Shown: in pieces, positions 17,940 to 27,325 of the stretch
Layout of the letters: every line of letters begins with the position of its first letter
Numbering within the stretch: position 1 is the stretch's first letter
Assembly (NCBI RefSeq): GCF_026239735.1
Contig: NZ_JAPIVT010000006.1
Coordinates: 186,001-250,000 of the forward strand
Reading direction: 5' to 3'
DNA: 64,000 nucleotides
Source of the DNA: Pedobacter sp. MC2016-05
GTDB lineage: Bacteria > Bacteroidota > Bacteroidia > Sphingobacteriales > Sphingobacteriaceae
Notes under the pieces: model-generated
Told to the model about the DNA's origin: nothing
What the model saw: the letters and a program-made list of their open reading frames with translations, nothing else
The model's database searches: none
Translations under genes and position numbers: made by a program

Positions 17940-18356
17940 ATGGAACGATTAGAAAGATTTCTGTCGGCGCAGGAAAACGACCATGAACTAGCGCTTTCAG
18001 AAATAAAAAAAGGAAAGAAAACCAGCCATTGGATGTGGTATATATTTCCTCAGATTATGGGACTAGGCCACAGTGAAACCTCTAAATTTTATGCGCTACG
18101 CGATCTAAAGGAAGCGCAAGATTTTTTTGAGCATCCATTATTAGGAAAAAGACTAATAGAAATTACAGCGGAAGTGATCAAACATAAAAACAAAACTGCC
18201 CATGAAATTTTTGGATCTCCTGACGATTTGAAATTTCACTCATCGATGACATTATTTTCTATGATACCTGGAAGCGATGCATTATTTAATACCGCATTGC
18301 AGACTTTTTTCAACGGCAGGCCAGATGTAAAAACAATTGAAATTTGCACACAATAA
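17940..18356 (+). CDS. DUF1810 family protein
   Basis: A 138-residue soluble protein of DUF1810 (calpastatin-like annotation in some databases, without real evidence). Family hallmarks are LERFLSAQE, the SHWMWYIFPQI block, LGHSETSKFYAL and the C-terminal KFHSSMTLF. Length is normal. It is alone on its transcript and is followed by a terminator about 85 bases downstream. Confidence 0.88.
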   Translation: MERLERFLSAQENDHELALSEIKKGKKTSHWMWYIFPQIMGLGHSETSKFYALRDLKEAQDFFEHPLLGKRLIEITAEVIKHKNKTAHEIFGSPDDLKFHSSMTLFSMIPGSDALFNTALQTFFNGRPDVKTIEICTQ

Positions 18357-18441
18357 TTTGGATAGATTAAAACCAATGTGCTAATTTGCTGTTTCAATTA
18401 TAATTCATTCATGTTTGAGCGCATGTTTGGGTTTAGATATG

Positions 18442-18468
18442 GGATAGGCTTAATGCCTATCCTTTTTT
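18442..18468 (+). terminator. Rho-independent terminator after the DUF1810 gene
   Basis: The stem GGATAGGC/GCCTATCC with loop TTAAT is followed by TTTTTT, a good intrinsic terminator for the plus strand. Confidence 0.85.
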
Positions 18469-18906
18469 GTTCAGTCTACGACAAATAAAATATTGGACCC
18501 TCTGCAGACTTCAATTTCTATACATTTTCACTATATAAAACTGATGCAAGATTAGCCATACTCGCTAGTAGATATTTGAGACTGGCCTTTAAGTTATCAA
18601 CATTTATTTCGTTTTGTGTAAAATTATTTTTTTCAACCAAACTAACATTTCACTAAATTGTTTTCCATAAACAAGAGACAAAAAAAGTCCTGTGAGCGGG
18701 TGATCCGCGGAGGGCAGGCACACCATAAAAAGGTAAATCCTTTAAAAAACAAGATAGCCACTTATTTCAAGATGAGTGGCTATTCGTATTTCTACTGATT
18801 TAAGTCGTTTAGCCTATATACTTCAATGTTTAATAGTTGATTATCAAAAGCGTAAAAATTATTTTGAAATCGTTTATTAAATTCATCCTTCAATTATATT
18901 ATATAG
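18469..18906. other. Non-coding gap with a GC-rich structured patch
   Basis: No gene is seen in this 438-base stretch. It is A+T-rich except for 18687-18720, where 24 of 34 bases are G or C and GCGG-GTGAT-CCGC can form a hairpin inside an outer CCTG/CAGG pairing. Read on the minus strand that fold is followed by ACTTTTTTT, like a terminator. A second stem (ATAGCCACT/AGTGGCTAT, about 18755-18784) is followed on the minus strand by CTTGTTTTTT. These could be terminators of, or parts of, a small minus-strand RNA; no source gene is evident. Confidence 0.4.
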
Positions 18907-19334
18907 ATGGCACCCAACAAAACGACCAAAAAAACAATTTAAGTGACTGGCTTTTTAAATACAATAGAAAACAACTTAACAAAGCAAGACAGTATTTCAC
19001 TCTGCACTATTATGAATGAAACAAGCGGTTACGAAGCAAAAATGTGGGGCACGGCAATTATTGGTTTTGGGAGCTACCATTATAAATACGATAGCGGAAG
19101 AGCAGGAGACGCACCTTTGGTTGGTTTCTCTCCCGGTAAAAATGAAATTTCCTTATACCTTTCTTCTGATTTTACTGATAAAGAAGATCTGCTTTCGAAA
19201 CTTGGAAAACATAAAGCGGCCAAATCCTGCGTTTATGTAAAAAACTGGAAGATATTAATATAGAAGTATTAAAACTAGTTATAAAAAACTCCATAACTGC
19301 TATCCAAAATCAGTATTCGTCGTTAACGAAATAA
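18907..19334 (+). pseudogene. Decayed DUF1801 family gene
   Basis: The reading frame from ATG 18907 (MAPNKTTKKTI) meets TAA at 18940, and translation could only resume at GTG 18943. The body (KMWGTAIIGFGSYHYKYDSGRAGDAPLVGFSPGKNEISLYL, LGKHKAAKSCVYVK) is clearly DUF1801. After VYVK a run of six A appears one base short: adding one gives KKLEDINIEVLKLVIKNSITAIQNQ in the next frame, the expected family ending, to TAA at 19332-19334. As written the protein ends early at 19263. The homopolymer position means sequencing error is possible for the second lesion. Confidence 0.72.
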
Positions 19335-19419
19335 ACATAGTTGTAAATAAGAAGTTACGCGTAGTAAAATTAAATTTTCCAATATTTGAACTTGTCATAT
19401 TTCAACTAAAACCAAGGAA

Positions 19420-21837
19420 ATGATTAAAAAACTACGATTTTATTTTTTACTAACAGGATTGTGCATTTCAGTCCATGCAAATTCGCAAGATGCTATTAGT
19501 TATCAAACACCCCCAAAAGAAATAGCCGATTTATTACTGGCAAAACCTACTCCGGGTGTAAGTATAGATGGTAAAGCCGAGTGGATATTATTTAGCGAAC
19601 GCAATTCTTATCCTTCTGTTGAAGAGTTGGCGATGCCAGAATATCGTATTGCGGGATTAAGGCTAAACCCCAACAACTATTCGCTAAGCAGACAGAATTA
19701 TATAAACAATTTCAGTGTGAAGAACATCAAGTCAAACCAAACTTTTCAGGTTACCGGCTTGCCAAGTCCGCTATATGCAGGCAACATAAGCTGGAATCCG
19801 GCGGAGAATAAAATCGCTTTTACAAACACTACACAGAAAGGTGTTGATTTATACATGATTGATATGGCGACAAAAAAAGCCATGAAAATTAACAAAGCAT
19901 TTTTAAACGTCGTTTTAGGAAGTGGATTAACTTGGTTAAATGATAATACCATTGTTTATCGCACGGTTACTAAACCAGCAAGCGCAGCACCAACAAAACC
20001 ATTGATGCCAAAAGGCCCAACCATCCAACAAAACTTAGGAAAGGCTGCTCCAAGTGCTACCTACCAGGATTTGATTAAATCTCCTTTTGATGAGCAACTG
20101 TTCGAATTCTTTGCGACTTCGCAGCTGGTTAAAAATACTGCTGGGGTAGAAACACCTATTGGTAAACCAGCCATTTATCAACGCGTAAATATTTCTCCAG
20201 ATAAAAACTACATGATGGTAGAAACCATTCGCAAACCTTTCTCTTACCTGGTTTCGGCTTTTGGCTTTCCATCAACAGTAACCATTACCGATTTGACAGG
20301 AAAACCGGTAAAAGTTATTGCCGAATTACCATCATCAGAAGGAACGCCATCAGGTTACGACAACACACAAAATGTAGCTCGCGGCTTTGATTGGAGAGAT
20401 GATGAGCCTGCAACAATCGTTTGGGCAAAACCGCTTGACAGCGGCTTAATTAAAAAAAATGTACCGTTTCATGATGCAGTTTATGCTTTAAGTGCACCAT
20501 TTACCGGAACAGAAAAAGAATTGTTTAAAACGCAAACTCGTTTCCGTGGTGTACAGTGGGGTGATGCAAACCTGGCCTTAATTATGGAAGGCTTGAGAAG
20601 CAAACAAACTTCGAAAGTGAGTAGATACAACCCAGCAACAGGGGTTGTTGAAGAATTATATAGCCGCAACCAAACCGATGCTTACGGAAATCCAGGTTCG
20701 CCTGTTATGGTAAAAAATAAGTATGGTCGCCAGGTGATTAAAACTGTTGATAACGGCACAAAATTATTGATGAACAATCCTGTAGGCTCATCAGAAAAAG
20801 GTGATTTACCTTTCTTAGCTAAATTTGATTTATCGACCAAAAAGAATGAAATCATTTGGCGCAGCGCAGAAGGAACTTTCGAATATGTGAGTGACGTAAT
20901 TAATCCTGATAAATTGGTTTTACTTACCCGTAAGGAAAGTCAGAAATTGGTCCCTAATTATTTTATAAAAAATTTAATGCTTCGGATAGCAGATCAGCCG
21001 ATCACTGATTTTGCAAACCCATATCCTTCGTTAGATGGCATCATCAAAGAAAAAATATCTTACAAACGTGCCGATGGTGTAGATTTAACTGGCGATTTAT
21101 ATTTACCAAAAGGTTATAACAAAGATAAAGACGGACCTTTACCAACATTGATTTGGGCTTACCCACGTGAGTTTAATTCTGCAGCAGATGCAGCTCAAAT
21201 CCGAGGTTCCAAAGATAAATTTACCGCCATTAGTTGGGGTTCACCAATTTATTGGGTAACTCGTGGATATGCCATTTTAGATAATGCAGAAATGCCAATC
21301 GTAGCAAAAGATGGTAAAAAGCCTAACGATACTTTTATAGAACAGTTAAAGTTAAATGCAGACGCTGCAATAAAAAAGCTATCTGATTTAGGTGTTGGAG
21401 ATAAAAAACGGATGGCTGTAGGCGGCCATAGTTATGGCGCGTTTATGACCGCTAATTTATTAGCCCACACCGATCTTTTTGCAGCAGGAATTGCCCGCAG
21501 TGGTGCTTACAACCGAACTTTGACGCCATTTGGCTTCCAAAATGAGGAACGCACATACTGGCAGGCACCACAATTGTATTATGAGATGAGTCCTTTTAGT
21601 TATGCAAACAAGATAAAAACACCGCTTCTATTAATTCACGGTGATTCTGATGATAACCCAGGAACATTCCCAATTAACAGTGAGCGTTTGTTCAATGCAA
21701 TAAAAGGTGCAGGCGGAACTACACGTTTTGTATTCTTGCCTTATGAAGCGCATGGATACCGTGGTAAAGAAAATATCCTACACACCCTTTGGGAAGAAGA
21801 TCAGTGGTTAGAAAAATATGTTAAAGGCAAAAAATAA
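19420..21837 (+). CDS. S9 family serine peptidase (prolyl oligopeptidase type), exported
   Basis: An 805-residue secreted alpha/beta-hydrolase peptidase. A signal peptide (LTGLCISVHANSQ) is followed by a long beta-propeller-like region and a C-terminal catalytic domain from about residue 540. The catalytic triad is visible: Ser671 in GGHSYGAFM, Asp744 in HGDSDDN and His778 in EAHGYRG. The overall pattern resembles the glutamyl-endopeptidase subgroup (S9D). It probably degrades oligopeptides in the periplasm. It is a single gene followed by a strong terminator. Confidence 0.9.
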   Translation: MIKKLRFYFLLTGLCISVHANSQDAISYQTPPKEIADLLLAKPTPGVSIDGKAEWILFSERNSYPSVEELAMPEYRIAGLRLNPNNYSLSRQNYINNFSVKNIKSNQTFQVTGLPSPLYAGNISWNPAENKIAFTNTTQKGVDLYMIDMATKKAMKINKAFLNVVLGSGLTWLNDNTIVYRTVTKPASAAPTKPLMPKGPTIQQNLGKAAPSATYQDLIKSPFDEQLFEFFATSQLVKNTAGVETPIGKPAIYQRVNISPDKNYMMVETIRKPFSYLVSAFGFPSTVTITDLTGKPVKVIAELPSSEGTPSGYDNTQNVARGFDWRDDEPATIVWAKPLDSGLIKKNVPFHDAVYALSAPFTGTEKELFKTQTRFRGVQWGDANLALIMEGLRSKQTSKVSRYNPATGVVEELYSRNQTDAYGNPGSPVMVKNKYGRQVIKTVDNGTKLLMNNPVGSSEKGDLPFLAKFDLSTKKNEIIWRSAEGTFEYVSDVINPDKLVLLTRKESQKLVPNYFIKNLMLRIADQPITDFANPYPSLDGIIKEKISYKRADGVDLTGDLYLPKGYNKDKDGPLPTLIWAYPREFNSAADAAQIRGSKDKFTAISWGSPIYWVTRGYAILDNAEMPIVAKDGKKPNDTFIEQLKLNADAAIKKLSDLGVGDKKRMAVGGHSYGAFMTANLLAHTDLFAAGIARSGAYNRTLTPFGFQNEERTYWQAPQLYYEMSPFSYANKIKTPLLLIHGDSDDNPGTFPINSERLFNAIKGAGGTTRFVFLPYEAHGYRGKENILHTLWEEDQWLEKYVKGKK

Positions 21838-21858
21838 TTTCGCTTTATCGTTATCACC

Positions 21859-21889
21859 AAAAGCTCCGAAATTTCTCGGAGCTTTTTTT
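21859..21889 (+). terminator. Rho-independent terminator after the S9 peptidase
   Basis: The stem AAAGCTCCGA/TCGGAGCTTT with loop AATTTC is followed by a T run. Confidence 0.9.
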
Positions 21890-21995
21890 ATGTCTAGCGA
21901 ATAATGAATCATTTTTATTTCAAAAATTCTGTCATTTAGGCTTACATTTATCTCATCAAAATTGAACATTACAACTACTTATTTGTTTAAATGCC

Positions 21996-22895
21996 ATGGA
22001 CTATATCGATTACTATAAAATCCTTGATTTAAAAAAAAATGCCTCAACTGATGATATCAAAAAAGCATATCGAAAGTTAGCCAGAAAACATCATCCTGAT
22101 TTAAATCCAAATAATGAAGAAGCCAACAAAAAATTTCAGCAGATAAATGAGGCCAATGAAGTTTTAAGTGATCCTGATAAGCGAAAAAAATACGATAAGT
22201 ATGGAAAAGATTGGCAGCACGCTGATCAGCTAGATGCAAAGGAACAACAGCGCCGGCAATATCAGTCTCCAAGTGGTGGCTACGATGGTGGTAGCAGTTA
22301 CTCTGGCGGTTTTGGCGGAGAAGACTTCTCTGATTTTTTCTCGTCGATGTTTGGCGGCGGTGGCGGTCGCAGCAGTCGAAATTCTCCATTTAAAGGGCAA
22401 GATTATAATGCCGATTTACAGCTTAATTTGGTAGATGCTTACACTACTCACAAGCAAACCTTAGCGGTTAACGGCAAACAAGTCCGTATCAATATTCCAG
22501 CTGGAGTAGAAAATGGACAAAAAATTAAATTGGCAGGATATGGAGCGCCAGGCGTAAATAATGGTCCTCCCGGAGATTTATACATCAAATTTAATATCAG
22601 CGATCATCCCCGATTTAAAAGAAAGGGCAATGATGTTTACATACAGGAAGAGGTAGATTTATACACTGCAATTTTAGGAGGAGAAAAAATTGTTGAAACC
22701 CTTAATGGAAAGGTGAAATTAAAAATACCCGAAGGTACCCAACCAGATACCACCTTACGTTTAAAAGGAAAAGGTTTCCCTATCTACAAAAAAGAAGATC
22801 AATTCGGTGATTTATATGTAAAGTGGCAGGTTAAGTTACCGACCAATCTTAATGCTGAACAAAAAGAATTATTCGAAAAACTTTCCAAAAGCTAA
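21996..22895 (+). CDS. cbpA: Class II J-domain co-chaperone (CbpA-like)
   Basis: A 299-residue DnaJ-family protein that would stimulate DnaK ATPase. The J domain (1-70) has the HPD tripeptide at 33-35. It is followed by a Gly-rich linker (about 85-130, FGGGGGRSS) and two C-terminal substrate-binding barrels ([42 protein letters not shown]). The cysteine-rich zinc domain of true DnaJ is absent, as in CbpA. The following gene is the usual CbpM partner, 5 bases downstream. dnaK lies 4.4 kb away on the other strand. Confidence 0.92.
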   Translation: MDYIDYYKILDLKKNASTDDIKKAYRKLARKHHPDLNPNNEEANKKFQQINEANEVLSDPDKRKKYDKYGKDWQHADQLDAKEQQRRQYQSPSGGYDGGSSYSGGFGGEDFSDFFSSMFGGGGGRSSRNSPFKGQDYNADLQLNLVDAYTTHKQTLAVNGKQVRINIPAGVENGQKIKLAGYGAPGVNNGPPGDLYIKFNISDHPRFKRKGNDVYIQEEVDLYTAILGGEKIVETLNGKVKLKIPEGTQPDTTLRLKGKGFPIYKKEDQFGDLYVKWQVKLPTNLNAEQKELFEKLSKS

Positions 22896-22900
22896 CCAAT

Positions 22901-23197
22901 ATGGAAAACAATCTGATATCAATTGAGGATGTTTGTGTACATCATCAGATACAAATAAATTTTATTCAGTCTTTAGAAGACTTTGGTTTGATTCACACTA
23001 CAGTAATCAAAAAAAGCATTTGGCTGGATAGTGATGAACTTTCAAAGCTAGAAAAATACCTGCGCTTGAGCCACGATTTAGACATCAACCTGGAAGGATT
23101 GCATGCTGTTGCTCATTTATTAACTCAGTTAAACGATATGCAGGAAGAGATTCTATCTCTCAGAAACGAACTAAATTATTTTAAGCAAATCAATTAA
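22901..23197 (+). CDS. cbpM: Chaperone modulator CbpM-like
   Basis: A 98-residue MerR-type helix-turn-helix-like protein (ISIEDVCVHHQIQINFIQSLEDFGLI) with a C-terminal helical tail (LLTQLNDMQEEILSLRNELNYF). In E. coli CbpM binds the J domain of CbpA and blocks its action on DnaK. Size and position directly behind cbpA agree with this. Sequence identity in this family is low, so the call rests partly on gene order. Confidence 0.8.
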   Translation: MENNLISIEDVCVHHQIQINFIQSLEDFGLIHTTVIKKSIWLDSDELSKLEKYLRLSHDLDINLEGLHAVAHLLTQLNDMQEEILSLRNELNYFKQIN

Positions 23198-23301
23198 ATA
23201 GCAAAGACAATCGTTTGTGCAAAAATTTGCCGTAAAAGCAGTGGCCAAAACGCATTCTTTTTAAGATTAGTTTCTTAAATTGGCAATCTAATTTTTGAAA
23301 A

Positions 23302-24873
23302 ATGAGTGATTTGTCTTCCAAGTTCATCGAAAAAATAAAATTATCTTACGCACCAACTGGCTCTTACATTTATTTAGGGGCAGGAATGTTAGATGGGCAA
23401 GTTTACGGAGATGCAGAAGTAAACCTGTCTTTAAAGATGATGAATAGACATGGGCTCATTGCTGGTGCAACCGGTACCGGAAAAACAAGGACACTGCAAT
23501 TACTTGCCGAGCAACTGTCAGATGCGGGTGTCCCAGTTTTCATGTTGGATGTAAAGGGTGACTTATCGGGATTGAACCAGGCGGGAACCATCAATCCAAA
23601 AATTGAAGAACGATCTCAACAGCTGAATAAAGTTTTTTCTCCTTCGGGATTTCCGTTAGAAATATATTCTTTGTCTGGCAAAATGGGTGCTCAAATGAGG
23701 GCTACCGTTTTGGAGTTTGGGCCTACCCTTTTATCAAAGGTGTTGGATTTAAATGATACGCAGTCGGGCGTAATGGCAGTAATTTTTAAATATGCTGACG
23801 ACAATAAAATGCCGATTATCGATTTAAATGATTTGAAAAAGCTGGTTTCTTATCTATCGGAAGGTGCTGGTGCAGCAGAAATTAAGGAAAGTTACGGCAG
23901 CATTTCTACCTCAACATCTGGCACCATTCTTCGGAAAATTGTGGCCATTGAGCAGCAGGGTTTAGGCGGAATGTTTGGAGAAAAATCATTTGATATCCAG
24001 GATTTATTTGAACGTGTAGATGGAAAAGGAATAATTAGTCTGTTAAATATTTCAGATGTTCAAAACCAACCCGTTTTATACTCCACATTTTTATTGAGTT
24101 TATTAGCAGAGTTATTTAATACAATGCCTGAGGTTGGCGATTTAGATAAACCAAAACTCGTGTTCTTTTTCGATGAAGCCCATTTATTATTTAAGAATTC
24201 ATCGAAGGCTTTTTTAGAGCAAATCGAAACCATAATCAGATTAATCAGATCAAAAGGAATTGGTGTTTTCTTTTGTACACAAGCGCCAACAGATGTACCT
24301 GAAAGTGTTTTAGGACAGTTAGGCAACCGAGTGCAACATGCTTTGAGAGCATTTACACCAAACGATGTTGATGCACTTAAGAAAACGGTAAACACTTATC
24401 CAAAATCTGAATTTTATGAAATTGATAAGGTATTAACTTCTCTTGGTACTGGCCAGGCATTGATTACGGTACTGAATGAAAAAGGAATCCCTACAGAAGT
24501 TTCGGCAACCATGCTTACCCCACCCCGGGCATTGATGGGTCCGTTGACTACGGCAGATTTCGATAAAGTGATTCAATCAAGTCAGATGTATGCGAAGTAC
24601 AAAGACGCGATTGACCCGGAAAGTGCTTATGATATTTTAACCAAACGAATTAACGAACAAACTGCCGCGGCAGAACAAGAGAAACAAGAGGTTGAGACAA
24701 AAAAACAAGAGGAAGCCGAAAATAAACCAAAGCCTGGCGAAAAAAGTATTGTTGAACAGGTAATGGGCGCTACAATTACACGCCAAATTGGTAAAGAAAT
24801 TGTAAGAGGAATTTTCGGTATGCTAACAGGAAAAAAAACAAGGAGTAAAAGCGGTGGCTTCTTTGGTTTTTAA
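23302..24873 (+). CDS. HerA/DUF853-family ATPase
   Basis: A 523-residue P-loop ATPase of the FtsK-HerA superfamily (DUF853 type). Walker A is GATGTGKT (55-62), Walker B LVFFFDEAHLLF (about 286-297), with an arginine-rich ETIIRLIRSKGIGVFFCTQ sensor segment after it. The C-terminal tail is first Glu/Gln/Lys-rich (about 450-480) and then basic and Gly-rich (GKKTRSKSGGFFGF). Members are hexameric DNA pumps or unknown; no NurA-like nuclease neighbour is present, so its job is open. Confidence 0.85.
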   Translation: MSDLSSKFIEKIKLSYAPTGSYIYLGAGMLDGQVYGDAEVNLSLKMMNRHGLIAGATGTGKTRTLQLLAEQLSDAGVPVFMLDVKGDLSGLNQAGTINPKIEERSQQLNKVFSPSGFPLEIYSLSGKMGAQMRATVLEFGPTLLSKVLDLNDTQSGVMAVIFKYADDNKMPIIDLNDLKKLVSYLSEGAGAAEIKESYGSISTSTSGTILRKIVAIEQQGLGGMFGEKSFDIQDLFERVDGKGIISLLNISDVQNQPVLYSTFLLSLLAELFNTMPEVGDLDKPKLVFFFDEAHLLFKNSSKAFLEQIETIIRLIRSKGIGVFFCTQAPTDVPESVLGQLGNRVQHALRAFTPNDVDALKKTVNTYPKSEFYEIDKVLTSLGTGQALITVLNEKGIPTEVSATMLTPPRALMGPLTTADFDKVIQSSQMYAKYKDAIDPESAYDILTKRINEQTAAAEQEKQEVETKKQEEAENKPKPGEKSIVEQVMGATITRQIGKEIVRGIFGMLTGKKTRSKSGGFFGF

Positions 24874-25011
24874 GATAAATTTAATGCAATAGCACAAAAC
24901 ACCTATATAATAATTAACGCTCAAAAGAGTATTTTCGCGATGTAATGTTCTCTAGCTACTGATATCAATTGTAGCGAAATAGATTGATTAGATCATAAAA
25001 AAAGATAAAGA

Positions 25012-25911
25012 ATGAAACCTACCTTATTAATACTGGCAGCTGGAATGGCAAGCCGTTATGGAAGTATGAAACAAATTGATGGCTTTGGTCCGAATGGCGA
25101 AACCATTATCGATTATTCAATCTACGATGCTATTAACGCTGGCTTTGGTAAAGTTGTATTTATCATTAAAGAAGAATTTGTAGAAAATTTCAAAGCTATT
25201 TTTGAACCTAAACTCCAAGGAAAAATTGAAACAGACTATGTTTTTCAAAACTTCGATTTAAAGCAATTTGGTATCGAGGAAGAAATTTACAGAGAAAAGC
25301 CTTGGGGAACAGCACATGCTATTTTATCTGGCAGAGAAGCGGTTAAAGAGCCGTTTTGCGTAATTAACGCTGATGATTATTATGGTTTTGATGCTTTCAA
25401 AAAAATGGCTGACTTTTTAAATACCGAAGCTACAGATAGCAATTTCTCAATCATTGGCTATGAAATAGGAAAAACACTTTCTGAGTTTGGAGCCGTATCA
25501 AGAGGGGTTTGTAAAGTAGATGAATCGGGCAACTTAACCGAAATTGTGGAACGTACAAAAGTTTATCCTAAAGATGGAAAAATTTTCTATGAGGAAGATG
25601 GAGAAGAATTTCCATTAGATTTTAGCACACCAGTTTCGATGAACTTCTGGGGCTTTACTCCTGCTGTTTTCAAAATTACTGAAGAATTATTTGTTGAGTT
25701 TGCAAAGGCAAATAAAGATAAACCTAAAGCAGAATTTTTTATTCCTTTGATTGGCGAAAACCTGGTTAAAAGTAATACCGCAACTTTTAAAGTAGTACCA
25801 ACTTCTAACAAATGGTTTGGTGTAACCTATAAGGAAGATAAACCCTTTGTTCAGGATTCGATTGATCAATTGGTTAAAAACGGAACATATCCGACTAAAT
25901 TATGGAGCTAG
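25012..25911 (+). CDS. Sugar-phosphate nucleotidyltransferase
   Basis: A 299-residue enzyme of the NTP_transferase family, expected to join a nucleoside triphosphate and a sugar 1-phosphate. The start LLILAAGMASRYGSMKQIDGFG is the nucleotide-binding signature; FCVINADDYYG holds the metal-binding aspartates, and EFFIPLIGENLV is typical of the Bacteroidota subgroup. It overlaps the next gene, a kinase of the aminoglycoside-phosphotransferase fold, by 10 bases, which suggests the pair turns a free sugar into an NDP-sugar. Sugar identity is not readable. Confidence 0.82.
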   Translation: MKPTLLILAAGMASRYGSMKQIDGFGPNGETIIDYSIYDAINAGFGKVVFIIKEEFVENFKAIFEPKLQGKIETDYVFQNFDLKQFGIEEEIYREKPWGTAHAILSGREAVKEPFCVINADDYYGFDAFKKMADFLNTEATDSNFSIIGYEIGKTLSEFGAVSRGVCKVDESGNLTEIVERTKVYPKDGKIFYEEDGEEFPLDFSTPVSMNFWGFTPAVFKITEELFVEFAKANKDKPKAEFFIPLIGENLVKSNTATFKVVPTSNKWFGVTYKEDKPFVQDSIDQLVKNGTYPTKLWS

Positions 25912-26978
25912 ATTTAGACTCCGAAGTTTTAAGCGCATACGGATATACCAAAGAAAATATTCAAATAACACAAATAGGTACGGGTTTAATTAACCGTACT
26001 TATTTGCTTTCGCCCCTATTGGAAGACAAAAAGTATATTCTTCAGAACATTAACACTTCTGTTTTTAAAAATCCACAAGCAATTGCCAATAATCTCAAAG
26101 CAATAGCTGATTATTTATCAAAAAATTACAAAAATTATCTATTTATTAAACCTATTTCTACCTTAAACGGCGAAGAAATGGCTTTGATTCAGAACGAATA
26201 TTGGAGGATGCTGCCATTCGTTTCTGATACAGTTTCGCTGGACGTGTTAAGTGATCCAAAACAAGCTTATGAAGCAGCAAAACAATTTGGAAAATTAAGC
26301 AGGTTATTAAATAATTTCAATACCACTTCACTAAAGCATACCATACCAGGCTTTCATGATTTGGGCTTGCGTTATGAGCAATTTATGCTGGCTTTAAAGC
26401 AAACTAGCAAACAACTTAAAGGCTTGGCGAAGCTAGAAATTGACAATGCACTTGATCACCGCTATATTCTTAAGTATTACAATTCATATACTCATCGTGC
26501 CGATTTTCCTGATCGTGTAATGCACCACGATACTAAAATCACGAACGTACTTCTAAACGCCGAAACTTATATCGGCGTCTGCGTAATCGACCTCGATACC
26601 ATTATGCCTGGGAAATTCATTTCCGACTTAGGCGATATGATGCGTACTTATCTTTGTGCTTATTCGGAAAATGAAACTGATCTAAGCAGAATCAAAATTA
26701 GGCTCCCTTATTTTGAAGCTATGGTTAAGGGTTATTTATCAGAAATGAAAACCATCCTTACTGAGACTGAGAAAGAACTCATTTTATTTTCAGGAAAGTA
26801 CATTATATACATGCAAGCCCTCAGATTTTTGACCGACTACCTCAATGGAAACGTATATTATCCTATCTCATACCCTACACAAAACTTAGATAGAACAAAA
26901 AATCAATTTAAGCTATTAAGCGAATTATCGCTAAACGAGAAAGAGTTACAAGATATTATTGAAGAAAATTTAGTTTAG
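25902..26978 (+). CDS. APH-fold sugar kinase (N-acetylhexosamine 1-kinase-like)
   Basis: A 358-residue phosphotransferase. The catalytic loop is VMHHDTKITNVLL (HxDxxxxN type) and the metal site is VIDLDTIMPG; a nucleotide-binding N lobe (IGTGLINRTYLL) precedes them. Related Bacteroidota and Bifidobacterium proteins include NahK, which phosphorylates GlcNAc/GalNAc at C1; the family was often mislabelled mucin desulfatase. Coupling to the upstream nucleotidyltransferase supports a salvage role: kinase makes sugar 1-phosphate, partner makes NDP-sugar. The exact substrate is an inference. Confidence 0.72.
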   Translation: MELDLDSEVLSAYGYTKENIQITQIGTGLINRTYLLSPLLEDKKYILQNINTSVFKNPQAIANNLKAIADYLSKNYKNYLFIKPISTLNGEEMALIQNEYWRMLPFVSDTVSLDVLSDPKQAYEAAKQFGKLSRLLNNFNTTSLKHTIPGFHDLGLRYEQFMLALKQTSKQLKGLAKLEIDNALDHRYILKYYNSYTHRADFPDRVMHHDTKITNVLLNAETYIGVCVIDLDTIMPGKFISDLGDMMRTYLCAYSENETDLSRIKIRLPYFEAMVKGYLSEMKTILTETEKELILFSGKYIIYMQALRFLTDYLNGNVYYPISYPTQNLDRTKNQFKLLSELSLNEKELQDIIEENLV

Positions 26979-27325
26979 GCTGCAAGCAAACCATCCATTG
27001 TACACCCGAAAACAGCGAAAATACTTTTTAATTCAGCAACGCTGAATAAACTGTCAATGCTGAGGCACAAAGCATGACAGAAGTTTAAAAAGATTGCAGC
27101 GAATGGCGGGATTACAACTTCCGAAAAGCACCCAGCCGTTCATTTTCAAATTCACTTAAACCATATAATACATTCCAGCAACATATAAGCTCAAAGTCTT
27201 ATATTTCCTTGCATTCTCCTTATATGGTGAATCCTTAAAATGAAAAAAGCGCTTCTGAACTTAATCAGAAACGCTTTAATTTTATACTCCCAAGACTTTC
27301 GACTCAGGACTGAAGACTCAAAGAC
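26979..27325. repeat. Intergenic region with small palindromes (REP-like)
   Basis: There is no gene in this 347-base gap between convergent genes. It contains ATTCAGC-AAC-GCTGAAT (27031-27047), then CTGTCAATGCT...AGCATGACAG (27051-27080), an imperfect hairpin around GAGGCACAA of the kind seen in REP-like elements. The terminator at 27244-27280 and a tract of repeated words around GACTCAGGACTGAAGACTC (27297-27322) close the region. Confidence 0.6.
27244..27281. terminator. Terminator between the kinase gene and dnaK
   Basis: The stem AAAGCG(C)TTCTGA/TCAGAA(A)CGCTTT with short loop ACTTAA is flanked by A and T runs. It can terminate the minus-strand dnaK transcript and the plus-strand transcript. 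Confidence 0.8.

Noticed and set aside
25902-26978. Mucin-desulfating sulfatase label
   Set aside because: The catalytic loop HHDTKITN and the DLD metal site are of a phosphotransferase; no sulfatase CxPxR motif is present.
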